A DNA stretch of 64,000 bases from Ryuthela nishihirai. Its lineage: Eukaryota; Arthropoda; Arachnida; Araneae; Heptathelidae. Positions 43,669 to 54,493 of the stretch are shown piece by piece. Every line of letters begins with the position of its first letter. Positions within the stretch are counted from its first letter, which is position 1. A model generated the notes under the pieces. It made no database searches. It saw nothing but the letters and a program-made list of their open reading frames with translations, and was not told the origin of the DNA. The stretch is taken from positions 82,560,501 through 82,624,500 of the forward strand of contig JAWZYU010000011.1 of the NCBI GenBank assembly GCA_038380435.1, in the 5' to 3' direction. The position numbers were made by a program, and so were the translations under genes.

Positions 43669-44089
43669 CATAGAGGTAATTTTCGTGTCTATCGAGCAGT
43701 GACGAAGCATGTCTTGCATTTCTCTGTAACACCTTTACGACCAGACTGCATAAATTTAAATAAGTAATATTTTCAATTTCTTTACTTATATTTATTTGTA
43801 TATTATTTGAAGTCTCTTCCAGCGAAACTCATTCAATTAATTTGCATCAGTACATTCAAAAACACAGCAAATCTCTTCTACAGAAAAGCATCGATAAATA
43901 CAGTTTAGTGTCAACAAACGACTCAACAAATGATTAACTGGAAATTTACCTTGGTGAAACCGAAAAACGCCGGCGAAAGAAAATATTTTTGAATTAATTT
44001 TCCTTGACTATTTCTGAAAAAAAATTTCGTCATTTCAGCAAATCACACTACCAGACTGGCTTTTAATCTGATTTCCATAAAACTGAATT
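43669..44089. other. Non-coding spacer
   Basis: AT-rich sequence between two Tc1 remnants. No gene, repeat or RNA was noticed. Confidence 0.6.
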
Positions 44090-44760
44090 CGGACCCAATG
44101 GCACTTCTAAAAAGCATCACATGGCTCTAGGAGCCCATCTCTGTATCTCAGGGCATTTAGAGTCCCTCCTGAGAAGACACACGTCAGTGCAGCCATTGAC
44201 CTGCATCCTCATACCAACATATCACCCCCATTATAATGCTCCCTTTTCATGATATTCAGGGTATGATAATGTATCCCACACTCTCTACAGATGCACTGGT
44301 ATCGAGAATCATGCTACATTGTGATTCATCTAGAGAACATGTCCCCATTGATCCATTTGAGATGCTGCCATTTCCTCCAATGAACTGTGGGTTAGGTAGT
44401 ATACACCCTACAGGCCTTCTAACATATAACCCTCTTTCATGAAGTCATCGAGACAACTCTGGACACTGTCCATCCTATGGCAGCTGACAACTCCGTTGCA
44501 AGTTGGTGTGCTGACATCATTCTATTGCATTTTGTAGTTAGATCACTTTGAATTATTGTTGTCCTGAGCCTATTCTGGCTCGTTTTCCTATAGCATGTCC
44601 CAGAGTCTTGAAAACGCCTCAGAGTCTGGAAATTACATTTTCTAACGCTTTCATGAAACTGGCAACCTCTATATGCGAATGTCCAGCTTCCACGAGTCTG
44701 ATGGCACTTCACCTGTGTCCATCATCCAAATGATTCATCCGATGCATTTTAACAAAACTG
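44090..44760 (-). pseudogene. Tc1-type transposase remnant
   Basis: The minus-strand ORF 44712-44437 reads FQDSGTCYRKTSQNRLRTTI and SAHQLATELSAAIGWTVSR, the second helix-turn-helix region of Tc1 transposases. It is followed in other frames by pieces down to about 44160 that fit the catalytic core (WRKWQHLKWI, then GGTLNALRYR near 44160). The rest is lost. Terminal repeats were not identified. Confidence 0.65.
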
Positions 44761-45824
44761 TAATATGAAACAGTCCATAAAGCCTGATATATATCACTGA
44801 TAATATTATAATTCGTTATCATTAATATACTTCTCACTTTTGTCAAATATTTTATTTTTAAAAAATGTAGAATTAAATGCCCAAAATGTGAAAAGCCATT
44901 CTGTCACTAGCCCCCTTATGTTCAGTTGCAAGAGAAGTTGGGTTGTGTAGTCGATACTACACAAAGTTCTTATTAAGATGCTTTAATCTTCCCTCCTGAT
45001 ATGAAGCAACGCTTATTAAGGTTGTGAAGCATATAACATTAGTGTTATTATTAAAATTTTAGCCATTTGTTATAACTGATGGAATTTTTTTAAATATTTG
45101 GATTTACAAATTTTCTTGAAACTAAATGGTAGTAATCATATTCAACTTGGCCAGACTTATTCCGAAAGACTAAATAATGACTCTCTCTCATGTAACCTGT
45201 ACAGTGGAGGGTTACATATAGTGGTGGTGATACAAGTCCATTTCCTCATGCTTTTCAAATCTGTACAAAAGAGAGTATATCATAATCAATCTGACTACAT
45301 AACCTCTTTCTGTCCTATACAGTCCACTCATGCCTCTCTTGATATCACCAAAGCCTCATTTTCCACTTTTTTTTGGCCATGGCTGCATCAAAACCTTTTT
45401 GGATGCGAGTTATATCACGTTTTTCCTATCTCATGAATGAGTGTTGGCCAGAAGTTGCGCTACATACATTTAAAACAACATATATTTCTGCTGAACTACA
45501 AAGTATAGGGGGAAAAAAAAAAAAGAATTTTTTTCCATTTTGAAGAGTATGTTTTATTATATATTGTTATTATTTTAATTATATTTCTTTAATTTACAAC
45601 TTTGATAAAAAAAAAAGGAGTAAACTACAGTATTCCAATGAACAAGCTATTACATGATTTGCTTCAACAATATATTTTAGGTGTTAAACCAAATACTAAA
45701 TAACATTATAAAACACACCATTAATAACAGTAACCCCCTGCACATCAAAAGGGCACTTTGCAATGTTCCCTCAACGTCTTATGCACTGATTGCATAAGAC
45801 GCATTGTACATGAGATTGCATAAT
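44761..45824. other. AT-rich sequence; unplaced ORF
   Basis: ORF 45098-45436 (112 codons) has no motif I know and is probably antisense to, or part of, an old element. Poly-A/T tracts occur near 45515 and 45607. Nothing else was recognised. Confidence 0.5.
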
Positions 45825-46445
45825 ATATGAGGATAAGTCAGAAAGAGAGGTCATCTATTCAATTTCTGTGGAGGGCAGGTACTTCCACTGAAGACAATTT
45901 ACAGACTATGTCTCCAGATGTTCATTATTTTTGCAACGTGTTGAGCCACTTGTAATGGTCAATCAACTTCTCAAATCTCCAATAATAGGATACACCATGC
46001 TCATGAAGCCTCTTTGTGACTTCCTTTTTGTTGGTGCCATTCTTAGAGATACTTCTTCAACTTCCCAAACAAGTGAAAATTTGACACGGCCAGGTCGGGA
46101 CTATATGGTGGGTGCTAAACAGTTGTCCATTGCCAGGTGCAGAGAGAGTCATCTTGGAGTGACCATCGTGTAACAGAAACACTCAATGTATACACATTGT
46201 ACTGACAGTACATTCAAATCATACAAAACCACAAACTGTCACTGGTTTTTTGTGCCCACAAAAATTGAATTACTGCTAGGATTTCCAACTTTATATACTT
46301 CTGTAGTCACTGTAACTCCCACCATGGGATCTAACAGTGATGATGCTGCCATTTAGTGGCACTAACATTTGGTGGTGGCACAGCCTCAGATATTTGTCTG
46401 GTGGAGAACAAAACGGGAATCCTAATTTCTGACTTATCTCCATAT
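45825..46445 (-). mobile_element. mariner element, internally deleted
   Basis: The ends face each other: 'aggataagtcagaaagagag' at 45830 and 'aatttctgacttatctc' near 46440. On the minus strand around 46120-45990 the C-terminal catalytic part of a mariner transposase is readable: HPPYSPDLAVSNFHLFGKLK, close to the HPPYSPDLAPSDFHLF hallmark. The first two thirds of the transposase are gone. Confidence 0.72.
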
Positions 46446-48521
46446 TTAATTACATTTATAATTTCAAGGCTGCAAGTTCTGTACATGTTTTAAAATGGAT
46501 TGTTTTAACTCTGAGTAGCACTTTTTGCCCATAAAACTAAATGATTGGAGTCACATGGACCCAAAAGATTGGGGAGGAGGATCCACTGTACAGCCATTAG
46601 GAGACAGATGGAAGCCTCTTGTACTCCCCTGCATATATGACCAATGTTTCAAGTAACTTAGAGTTTAGGTTGAATCGGAGTGTGCATTATTTAAATATTT
46701 ATACTTCCATTTTAAATATTTCATGCAACATGATTGTACCTATTTTCTGATACAGCAAATGATTTATACTTTAAGTTAATACTTTATATTACCAAAATAT
46801 TGATGGGCAACTTCCCAAAAGTAAAAAGAGGCAATATAGAAATATTATTATTAACACTTATTACATACCAGAGTTAAGTGAAATGAAAATATGAAATATT
46901 CACAATTACATTTAATGAAAATCCTGTACATTCAGCAATTTTCGATCATTTACAAATTGTAGTTTCATTCTTCCATCACAGATATTTCAAAGCAATAAAC
47001 GATTCCTGTAATAAAAGAAATGTTTTATTAAACAAAATAAAATATAGTTAGCTTCATTAAAAAGATATGCCTTAGTTGATATATAAACTTACTGCAGTAG
47101 CAGTAAAAGATACATATCTACTACCAAAAAACAACATTAATCATTGCTTGTTTTAACTTTAAATCTTCCAGAGACATCGGTGCTGTAGCACAAGTCAAAT
47201 TTCCATATATTGTGAGTAGAGATGTTGGTCAGCTTCATTAGCACAACAAATAAAACTTCAATTGAAAAAAAACAAACAGAACTTTCCATTTGATATTTTT
47301 AACTTATATCTCATAAAAATAGATAACTAAAATGTGAAAAATCACTTTTTTTTCATTTTGTGCACATTTTATTATGGTATGATATAATAATTTCTTCTAG
47401 CTCTCTGATTGCCATTCCATAGATGTGATATACACTAATACAATTCTATTTCTTTTCTCTTTTGTCAAGCAACCCTCCGATTCAAGTTCATGAATTTAAT
47501 TTAAATTATTGTCAAGATACATTTTCCAAAAATTTTGAAATTCTCCAAAATTAACAAAAAATTTTCTTTTTAAAATCAGAGAATTCTGTAGGCAATTACT
47601 AAATACCTGAGTTTTTTCTGTTTACTTACTGTCAGGATCATACCTACATCCTCATAGTTGGATCCGAAGCCATGGCACCAACCAGATGGACCAATAGGTG
47701 GAAGTATCTGGTAATTCGGAAGCCTTGACTTGCATGAAAGTGGATTAGGGTAATTATCTTACTTTTAGATATATATATATGACACCAAAGCTAGGAGGGT
47801 ACTTTTGCTTGAGACCAAAAGGCTCCCAGACAGATTATGAGAGCTGGTGTCACTATAAGTCCAGTGCAGTACATAAGCATTCAGTCAATGTCATCTGCCT
47901 TTCGACTGTTAGTTTATGTGACTTGCTGGTGAGTATTTGCCTTCTGTGTTGGAGGGTACAAGGTGGAACTATGAATGTTCAGTGTCATTCAAATGGCATC
48001 TTTGTTAGTAATAACTGGGATGACTAAGGGCATTTCATTGGAGCTGTGCATGAAGTTTGCATTGGGATGAATCAAACTAAACATAATGCCGAGAGTACCC
48101 ACAAATTGTCAGAACTGACAGGATATCAACGGACCTGTAGAAAAATAGATGTCCATGAGAGCTATGAATGTCAGAGTTACAAGAACCGACATTTCACTTC
48201 TGTTTCTACATTCAGAACTGAAGTGGTCGACCCCTGTAAGACAGCGAGGAAAGATTTCCTGAAGTTCATGAGAATATGAATCCTGCACAGAGGATAGTGC
48301 TGCGGGTGGTGGCAGAGCTACGAGCAATCAACAATGCAATTGAAAAGTGATAAATATATCTTGCATTACTTAATATTTTTCCAGTAGTTGGTTAAGTAAA
48401 GTTAATTGTGTATGGAAACCAGTCTTAAAGCCAAGAGTAAAATGGCTAATAATAATTGTGATGATTTTGGAGAAAGGCAGAATTAGGTTCAGGTGATAGC
48501 AGTAGGGCGAAGATTATGGAT
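46446..48521. other. Non-coding or unplaced sequence
   Basis: Mostly AT-rich without genes to about 47600. Between 47620 and 48350 composition is more balanced, and two open frames (47779-48027 and 48046-48279) contain several cysteines and charged residues, but no motif is recognisable. An (AT)n run lies at 47770-47780. This could be an old element or exon debris. Confidence 0.45.
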
Positions 48522-48525
48522 TTAA

Positions 48526-49861
48526 CCTTTCCAGTGGCCAGCCAGAAAAACTGGTTTCCATCCAGAGGTCAAGCTATTTTCTCCCTATGCTCAGCCAAAT
48601 TTTTTTTTCAAATTTAGAACTTTTCTGCTAACTAATGAAAGGAATTATGGCATGTTATATGCCAAATTAATCAGCATTCAATTCTGGATTTTCTGAAAAT
48701 AAAATATTTAATAAAAAGAAGACAAGTTTTATTTTAATGGGACTTTTTCAAAGTCAGTAAGTAAAAAAAATGCATCTGGCAACACATATAAAAATTTATT
48801 TAAAAATCTAATGGATAGAAATGATTTATTTCTGAATAACGAAAAATTTTTTTTTTTGGTTTCAAGTAAATATTTCTCTTGTTTTCTAATTTTTTTTCTG
48901 GGTACCATAACTATGAAAACAATTCCAGGCTTTTAGCCCATTGTGCTGAATCAGATAACCAAGTCAACTTTAGATTATTTTTTATTTCTGAATAAGTAAA
49001 AAAATAATTTTCTTGTTTAAGTCATGGACATTTATGATGTTTTTCTGCTTGAGGTCCCACTATCCTCTCAGACTTTCTACTGTGGTGTATAAACTGACAG
49101 GCTCCTGTAAGACTTCTGTGGCAAGCAGCTGCTTGAGGGAATATTATTATTATTAAAGTAAACATTTATTCTGTTTTGTAATTTTTTTTTCTCCGTACCA
49201 TACTTTGAGAAAAGTTGAGCTTATTGCAGAGTCCAATAAACAAGTCAACTTTAGAATATTTTTAATAAATAACTAATCAACAGAAATAGTTCATGTTATA
49301 CGCCAAATTAAAGAGAATTAATTCTGAATTTTATTAAAGTAAAAAATTTGAATATTGTAGTAACATATTAGTTTTAATAACACTTTTTACAGTGGTACAC
49401 AAAAAAACAGGCACATATTTCATAATTACTTCCAAAATCTTCCATTTTTAAAAATAGAAATTTTTTGTTAATTACCGAGAGATTTTAGAAACTTTAAGGA
49501 AAAATTTGTTGATAATAGTTCAAATCAAACTTCTGAGCTTAAATTAGGGGATTGCTTCAGCATAGAGTAATCTTAACAAACAAATTGGCAATACCTTATA
49601 TTTTGCTTCTAAGAAATGGCAATCAGATGGCTTTAACAAATTATTTATCACAGTTTAATAAAATATGCATCAAATGAAAAAAGAAAATATTATTTATAAG
49701 CCTGAATTATATATTTTTATGACAATGTATAAAAAAATTTAAAAAGGTAATTTTCCTTTAAAAAAAATTGATTTTTTTAGTACTAAAAACGGATATATAC
49801 ATCCTTGGCCACTCATTTCAAATTCTGTGAACATATACAGACGTCCTGGACACTGGAAGGG
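48526..49861. mobile_element. piggyBac-type non-autonomous element, 1.34 kb
   Basis: TTAA target duplications at 48522-48525 and 49862-49865 flank inverted ends CCTTTCCAGTGGCCAG and CCCTTCCAGTGTCCAG. TTAA specificity is the hallmark of piggyBac. The interior has no transposase but holds internal near-repeats ('caagtcaactttaga' at 48960 and 49243; 'gttatatgccaaattaa' at 48654 and 49294) and a SINE S1 insertion at 49020-49150. It would depend on a transposase made elsewhere. Confidence 0.82.
49020..49150 (+). mobile_element. SINE S1, 3' half, inside the piggyBac-type element
   Basis: The phrases 'tttttctgcttgaggtccc', 'aaactgacaggctcctgt' and 'tggcaagcagctgcttgagg' match the body and 3' end of the SINE at 22250-22450, ending in an ATTATT tail. 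The tRNA head is missing. Confidence 0.8.
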
Positions 49862-49865
49862 TTAA

Positions 49866-50045
49866 GTGAAATCGGCATTTGCAGCACGAATAGGGCAGTC
49901 TCAGCAGAATATGCCAACCCTAACCAAGTAGGTGACTTGAATATGCAAATTAGAATGGAAAGGAACTATGACTAAAAGAAATAGAATCTAAAGATAAAAA
50001 ATTAGATACAGAAAAAATGATAGATAATCATAAGGGAAGATAAAA
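49866..50045. other. Spacer between elements
   Basis: Short AT-rich spacer; nothing recognised. Confidence 0.6.
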
Positions 50046-50560
50046 ATACAAGGGTTGTAACACTTTATTTCCACACAAAATTAAGCAACTTATAATAATA
50101 GTTAGTAACTCTATTCTAAATCTGTGGGAGCAGGCAAATGGCATCAGCAGATTATTTCTGTTGATCACTGTGATGGACCACCATATAGCTATGCAACACC
50201 TCATCCAGACTGTGAAACTGATGTCTTTGGAGAGGTTTTTTCACCTTAGGAAACAGGTTAAAGTCACAAGGACTCATGTCTGGGTGTATAGTGAATGTTC
50301 CAAGGTTTTCCATTGCTACCGTGCCAAAAACCTCTTCACAGGTTGGGCCACATGACAATGGCCATTGTTGTGGATCAGAAATAATGGATCCCCTGTGATG
50401 AAGTGTCAACGTTTTTCACACAGCTGGATGCAGATGATGCACAAGAAACCATCAGCAGTACACCCCACATTCACAGCTTGGCCCTGAAGCACTGCATGGT
50501 GGAGGAGAACATCACTAATCTACTAATAAATTACCACTTTGAAGTCGATTCAAATATTAG
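50046..50560 (-). pseudogene. mariner transposase C-terminal remnant
   Basis: On the minus strand, 50409-50152 contains HPDMSPCDFNLFPKVKKPLQ followed by RHQFHSLDEVLHSY. The PDMSPCDxxLFPKxKxPL phrase, with the third catalytic Asp, is typical of one mariner subgroup. Preceding residues in other frames (QWPLSCGPTCEEV region) fit the ARPHVAxxV segment. A terminus-like run 'caagggttgtaacacttta' lies at 50050. The upstream half of the gene is absent. Confidence 0.7.
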
Positions 50561-50575
50561 AGGAAAAATTGTCTT

Positions 50576-50644
50576 GAGCTGGGTGGGATACGAACCCACG
50601 ACCTCCTGATAACACGTCAGGTGCTCTGGACCACTGAGCTACTG
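50576..50644 (-). repeat. tRNA-like sequence, minus strand
   Basis: Read on the minus strand: cagtagctcagtggtccaga (A box), then a 5-bp anticodon-type stem ctgac region, and gtgggttcgtatcccac, a perfect T-arm with B box. The anticodon loop has an atypical layout and the acceptor stem mismatches, so a SINE head or tRNA pseudogene is more likely than a working tRNA. It faces a sister copy at 50822. Confidence 0.6.
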
Positions 50645-50766
50645 GCATTGATGATATGAACATTTTCAACCTACATTACATCATATGCAGGACTGTTTCG
50701 GCAATTTCGCCACAAGAGACAGACAATGACACATAGATGGAAAGTATTTCTTACAAGTATACTGTT

Positions 50767-50812
50767 GATAAATAATAAACTCAACATATGTCGAGTTTAT
50801 TTATTATTTATC
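50767..50812. repeat. AT-rich palindrome between the two tRNA-like copies
   Basis: gataaataataaactc at 50767-50782 faces gagtttatttattatttatc at 50793-50812, the right side having a 4-base expansion. It can fold into a 16-bp stem with a 10-base loop. Confidence 0.75.
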
Positions 50813-50821
50813 TTGATTGGC

Positions 50822-50893
50822 AGCCAGTAGCTCAGTGGTCCAGAGCACCCGACATGTTATCAGGAAGTCGTGGGTTCGTATCCCACCCGGCTT
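50822..50893 (+). repeat. tRNA-like sequence, plus strand
   Basis: agccagtagctcagtggtcc (A box) and gtgggttcgtatcccac (B box, perfect 5-bp T-stem) give a near-complete tRNA fold, with AGCC/GGCT pairing at the start of the acceptor stem. The anticodon stem has a mismatch and a poorly defined loop, so no amino acid is assigned. High similarity to the inverted copy 180 bases away points to a repeat family. Confidence 0.6.
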
Positions 50894-51972
50894 TTACTTT
50901 ATTTTATGTTCAGCGATGTGTAAATGATGTGAGAAGTGTCCTTTTATTCTAAATTTGCTCATCAAAATCTGTTAGATCAAATTTTGACTCCCTTTTGGGA
51001 GGGGGAGTTGTGATGGTCCACCCATTCACTTTTACTTAACCAGTTTTACTTTATTTACGTTATATTTATCATTTTGGGGATTATTTCATTTTTGGGCTCA
51101 TCACAATTCTTACTTTTGAGTTATAGGTGTTGGGCATGCACGACCAGCGTGCAACAGAAACTTGCCAGATTTGTACGCCGCATGTTCTAACTAAGTGATG
51201 TTAGGTCACAGGGTACAGAATTGGAATTGTTAGTAATAGTGGAAGTTGAGTATAGAATTGGAATTGTCAGTATTGTTAGTGGGAGTTGAAGTATGTTGAA
51301 GTAGTAGGTGGAGTATGTCGAATCAGTATGTGTAGATAGAAGGAGTTGTTAGTACTCCAACGTTTTTGCATTCACCAACTGAATTTTTTGGAAATAAACT
51401 TTGTTTTAAAAATTTTGACTTTTGCTATTTTTCTCTTGAGCAATGTTAATTGATTTTTAATTAGATTTAAACTTTAATTAAACTTGACAATCATTTTTGA
51501 ATTCTTACTCGATAAGTAACACTAGATATACAAAATGAACCCTATTTTGAACTTTATTTGGCAAGTTAATATTGCCTGGTGCCTGACAAGCAATCTGGAA
51601 TTTTGAATAAATTTGGATAAGACAAAAGGTCCAACTTGAAAAGTTAATAATCTTTTGAGTGTTACAATGCCAACAATCTCTCGCATTACAGTCCTGTGCT
51701 ACTTCAATCTTGAACCAACTGTGTTGTTCCAGCTTCGTGAACTTCTGGCTGGAGTCTGATATTGAGCTGGCTGGAGTCTGTCTTAGAGCACTCTGGCTGG
51801 AGTCTGATATTGATGTGATTTTGTTTTGTCTACTCTCCTACTATGGTACAGTGTGAATGATGGCTTACCTTTCGAACAGGTTCTGTACAGTGCAGGATAT
51901 GCAAGCAAGCCTATCAGGTGTGCTTTGTGCATTTGGTGGAAACTTTGTCATTACATTTTGAATAATATAATA
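50894..51972. other. Sequence without recognised genes; small internal repeats
   Basis: There are GA/TTG-rich low-complexity phrases at 51215-51350 (repeated 'agttgaagtatgttgaag'-style wording) and three copies of 'ctggctggagtctg' between 51745 and 51805. ORFs at 51659-51856 and 51826-52011 overlap these repeats and are probably meaningless. Confidence 0.55.
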
Positions 51973-53227
51973 AGCTCACCAGGCAAAAAAATTAGTCATC
52001 TCCCGCCGTAATAAGGTTATGCCTGTTTGACAGCAACAGAGGGCGCACCAGTAAAAAAAGCGTCCTATAGCTGTGCTGTGTGCTACAGGGTTCATACAGT
52101 GACAAGAAGTGGTTGTGTGCATGTGTGTGTTTGTCGCTCCATCAATCATGGGTTGCGCCAAAGATGTGAATGAGTGGCAAAAAGTTGTTATTGTGTTTGA
52201 CTGAGCCAAAGGGCATAGTGTAGAAGCTGTTGCCTTTGCAAGTGTGTCGAAATGTACTGTCCAAAGGGTCTTCCAGCAGTGGCGTACATCGCAGTCCACC
52301 GGTAATCGTCGCCAGAACTGTAGCAGAAAGATTGTGCTAACCAATAGGAACTGCTGCAGTGTGTCACGCACTGTTAAGGCAAACTGCTTTGCAATGAGGC
52401 AGGAATTGCTGCAGTCAGTCAATGCAGGCCTACAACAAGCTGTTTCTGAACGAACACTCCAAAGGGAACTGCATGGCATGGATATCTGGAGTGGAGTATC
52501 GCGGAAGAGACCCATGTTAACAACTCTGCACAAGGCTGCATGGCTACAGTGGGTGCAGCGCCATAAAGATTGGACTGTTAATTTCTGGAAGCATGTGATC
52601 TGATTGGATGAATCACATTTTTGCTTGTACTCGAATGATATGAGGCGACAGATACATTGTATGCCGCATGAAGCCCTCCATGCAGACTGTGTGCAAAGTT
52701 CTATTCAAGATGGAGGAGGCTCTGTGATGTTCTGGGGAGTTTCACATATGAGGAAATGGGTCCTTTGGTTGCGGTGATGTCACACTTGAACCAGAAGGGC
52801 TATATGGAGCTATTGGATGACCACATGTTGCCTTTTGTGCAGCATCTCCACAGTGAACACCAGAAGATATCCCAGTCTTCCAAGACAACAATTGTCATGT
52901 GCACAGAGCTCGAAGTGTGTTGGATTGGTACGATAGAATTCTGAAACCTTCGAACATCTTAACTGGCCCTCCAAATCTCCGGATTTGAAAGCCCATAGAA
53001 AACTTGTGGGACTATTTGGGGCAATGAATGAAGAGCCATCCGGCCAATCTCACTCGAACTGCAGCATTTGCTGCTGGAAGAGTGGATGAATATTGATGTG
53101 CACTACATACGCACACTGGTGGCATCCATGCCAGACAAGATTTCAGCTGTTCTTTGGTTGCACTTAGGCATTATGCGCAATTAGGTGACATTCAGCCAGG
53201 GGTGATTAATTTTTTGTCCAGTGAGCT
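51973..53227 (+). mobile_element. Tc1-type transposon, nearly full length, decayed
   Basis: Inverted ends AGCTCACCAGGCAAAAAAAT (51973) and the complement of AGCTCACTGGACAAAAAATT (to 53227) are flanked by TA. The transposase runs on the plus strand from about 52149 (MGCAKDVNEWQKVVIVFD). It continues through ASVSKCTVQRVFQQWRTSQS and HKDWTVNFWKHVI, then LDESHFCLYSNDMRRQ (first Asp) and GGGSVMFWGVFSH, a VLDWYDRILKP-like part and KPIENLWDYLG near the end. About six stops or shifts. Confidence 0.85.
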
Positions 53228-53409
53228 TATATCCTATAATTGAGAAGGATAATATAGAAACATCAAAATAGTAATAAATGTAGAAACATCAAAAATAAAT
53301 ATACTAAAATGAAACAAAAATATATACTGGTGCACTTTTATATAAATCACTAAAATCTTGCAATTAAAAATATATTCGTGGGATATCTGATTTCTTTTGA
53401 TTGAAAGTA
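53228..53409. other. AT-rich spacer
   Basis: No feature recognised. Confidence 0.6.
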
Positions 53410-54375
53410 CAGCTAGGTAGACTTTAGTTAAGCATTTCAGCTTGCTAGAGCTCTCTGTGGTCTGTAAATGGTAGCTAGGTAGTCACTGGAAGGAGAGCTA
53501 TGCACCAATCCCCTGTGACGATGCATAGAACCGGCCAGGCCTAGCACCTAATGTCCGACCCCGCCTTCTCGTGGTGTGGACCGTTAGTAACTTTCAAAAG
53601 AGATACTCTCTTGTGGAAGTGAAGGGAAGGGGAGGGCTGCCAGATTAGTGTGACCTACTGATCTGGATAACTATGGCTACTTTTCTTTTTTTTCTACCCT
53701 GCTGAGGAGTGGTCAACCACACAGGGTCCTGGTGCTGACCATATAAACCTACTGGACTGGACAGATATATGACTCTGAGCTTGATTATGGATCCTGATTT
53801 TGCTGCACTGGTGGGCTTCTGTGGAGGGAAAATCTTCCGCTGTGTTTTCTGTTTGTTTGTGGGTTGACAGCCCCAAGTGAATAGATTCACAGGATATGTT
53901 TATCAGCTGGTGGATAATCCTGAGCAGAAGTCATCGCAGGCACCTGAACTCTTTGCTTCTATTGGCATCGTCAAATTCTACGTTGGAGGAAATCTTCCAG
54001 TGTAGATGGCTTCAGCCTTTAGTAGTGGGGGAACGGATCTTTGCCCCATGTCTGCAATTAGGGGGCTGTTTGATATTGTCGGCATTCCCTCTCTCAATAA
54101 ACATAGTTTCTTTAAACATCCCAGTAACCATTTTCTCTCCATAGGTAGTTGGTATGTGAGGACTCTGCACAGAGCTTTTTCTCTTGATGTCCTCACACAA
54201 GAATTCCACCATTATAATTTAGATATTCTTGGCTTGCAAGAGACCAGATGGACAGATAAAGGTCAGATTCTTAAAAATAATCTTAAATTTCTCTTTTCAG
54301 GGAGGGATGACAATAAGCATCACCAAGGCGTGGGTCTGCTTCTCAGCAGACACGCTAGTGATGCTCTTCTAGGAT
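53410..54375 (+). pseudogene. LINE 5' end with endonuclease domain, truncated
   Basis: From about 54006 an open frame of 123 codons contains SIGSWYVRTLHRAFSLDVLT and HHYNLDILGLQETRWTDKGQ, the start of an AP-type endonuclease domain (WNVRTL...LDILGLxETRW, with the catalytic Glu present), followed by GVGLLLSRHASDALLG and a stop. The more GC-rich 53450-54000 upstream is probably its 5' leader, with several small open frames on the other strand that are not genes. It likely belongs to the same LINE family as the reverse transcriptase at 36709-38163. The rest of the ORF is missing. Confidence 0.78.
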
Positions 54376-54493
54376 AGAAATATAATAAATAATAACATAG
54401 TTTCTTTAAACATCCCAGTAACCATTTTCTCTCCATAGGTAGTTGGTATGTGAGGACTCTGCACAGAGCTTTTTCTCTTGATGTCCTCACACA
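54100..54493 (+). repeat. Exact 100-bp direct repeat in and after the LINE fragment
   Basis: 54100-54199 (in the endonuclease coding region) recurs without a mismatch that I can see at 54394-54493, just after the truncated ORF. The second copy is preceded by an AT-rich junction (aaatataataaataat). Confidence 0.9.

Noticed and set aside
43194..43673. Plus-strand ORFs of 60-97 codons
   Set aside because: Antisense shadow of the Tc1 transposase remnant on the minus strand.
50822..50893. Functional tRNA gene
   Set aside because: The T-arm is perfect but the anticodon stem-loop and acceptor stem have mismatches, and a sister copy lies inverted nearby; a SINE head or pseudogene is more likely.
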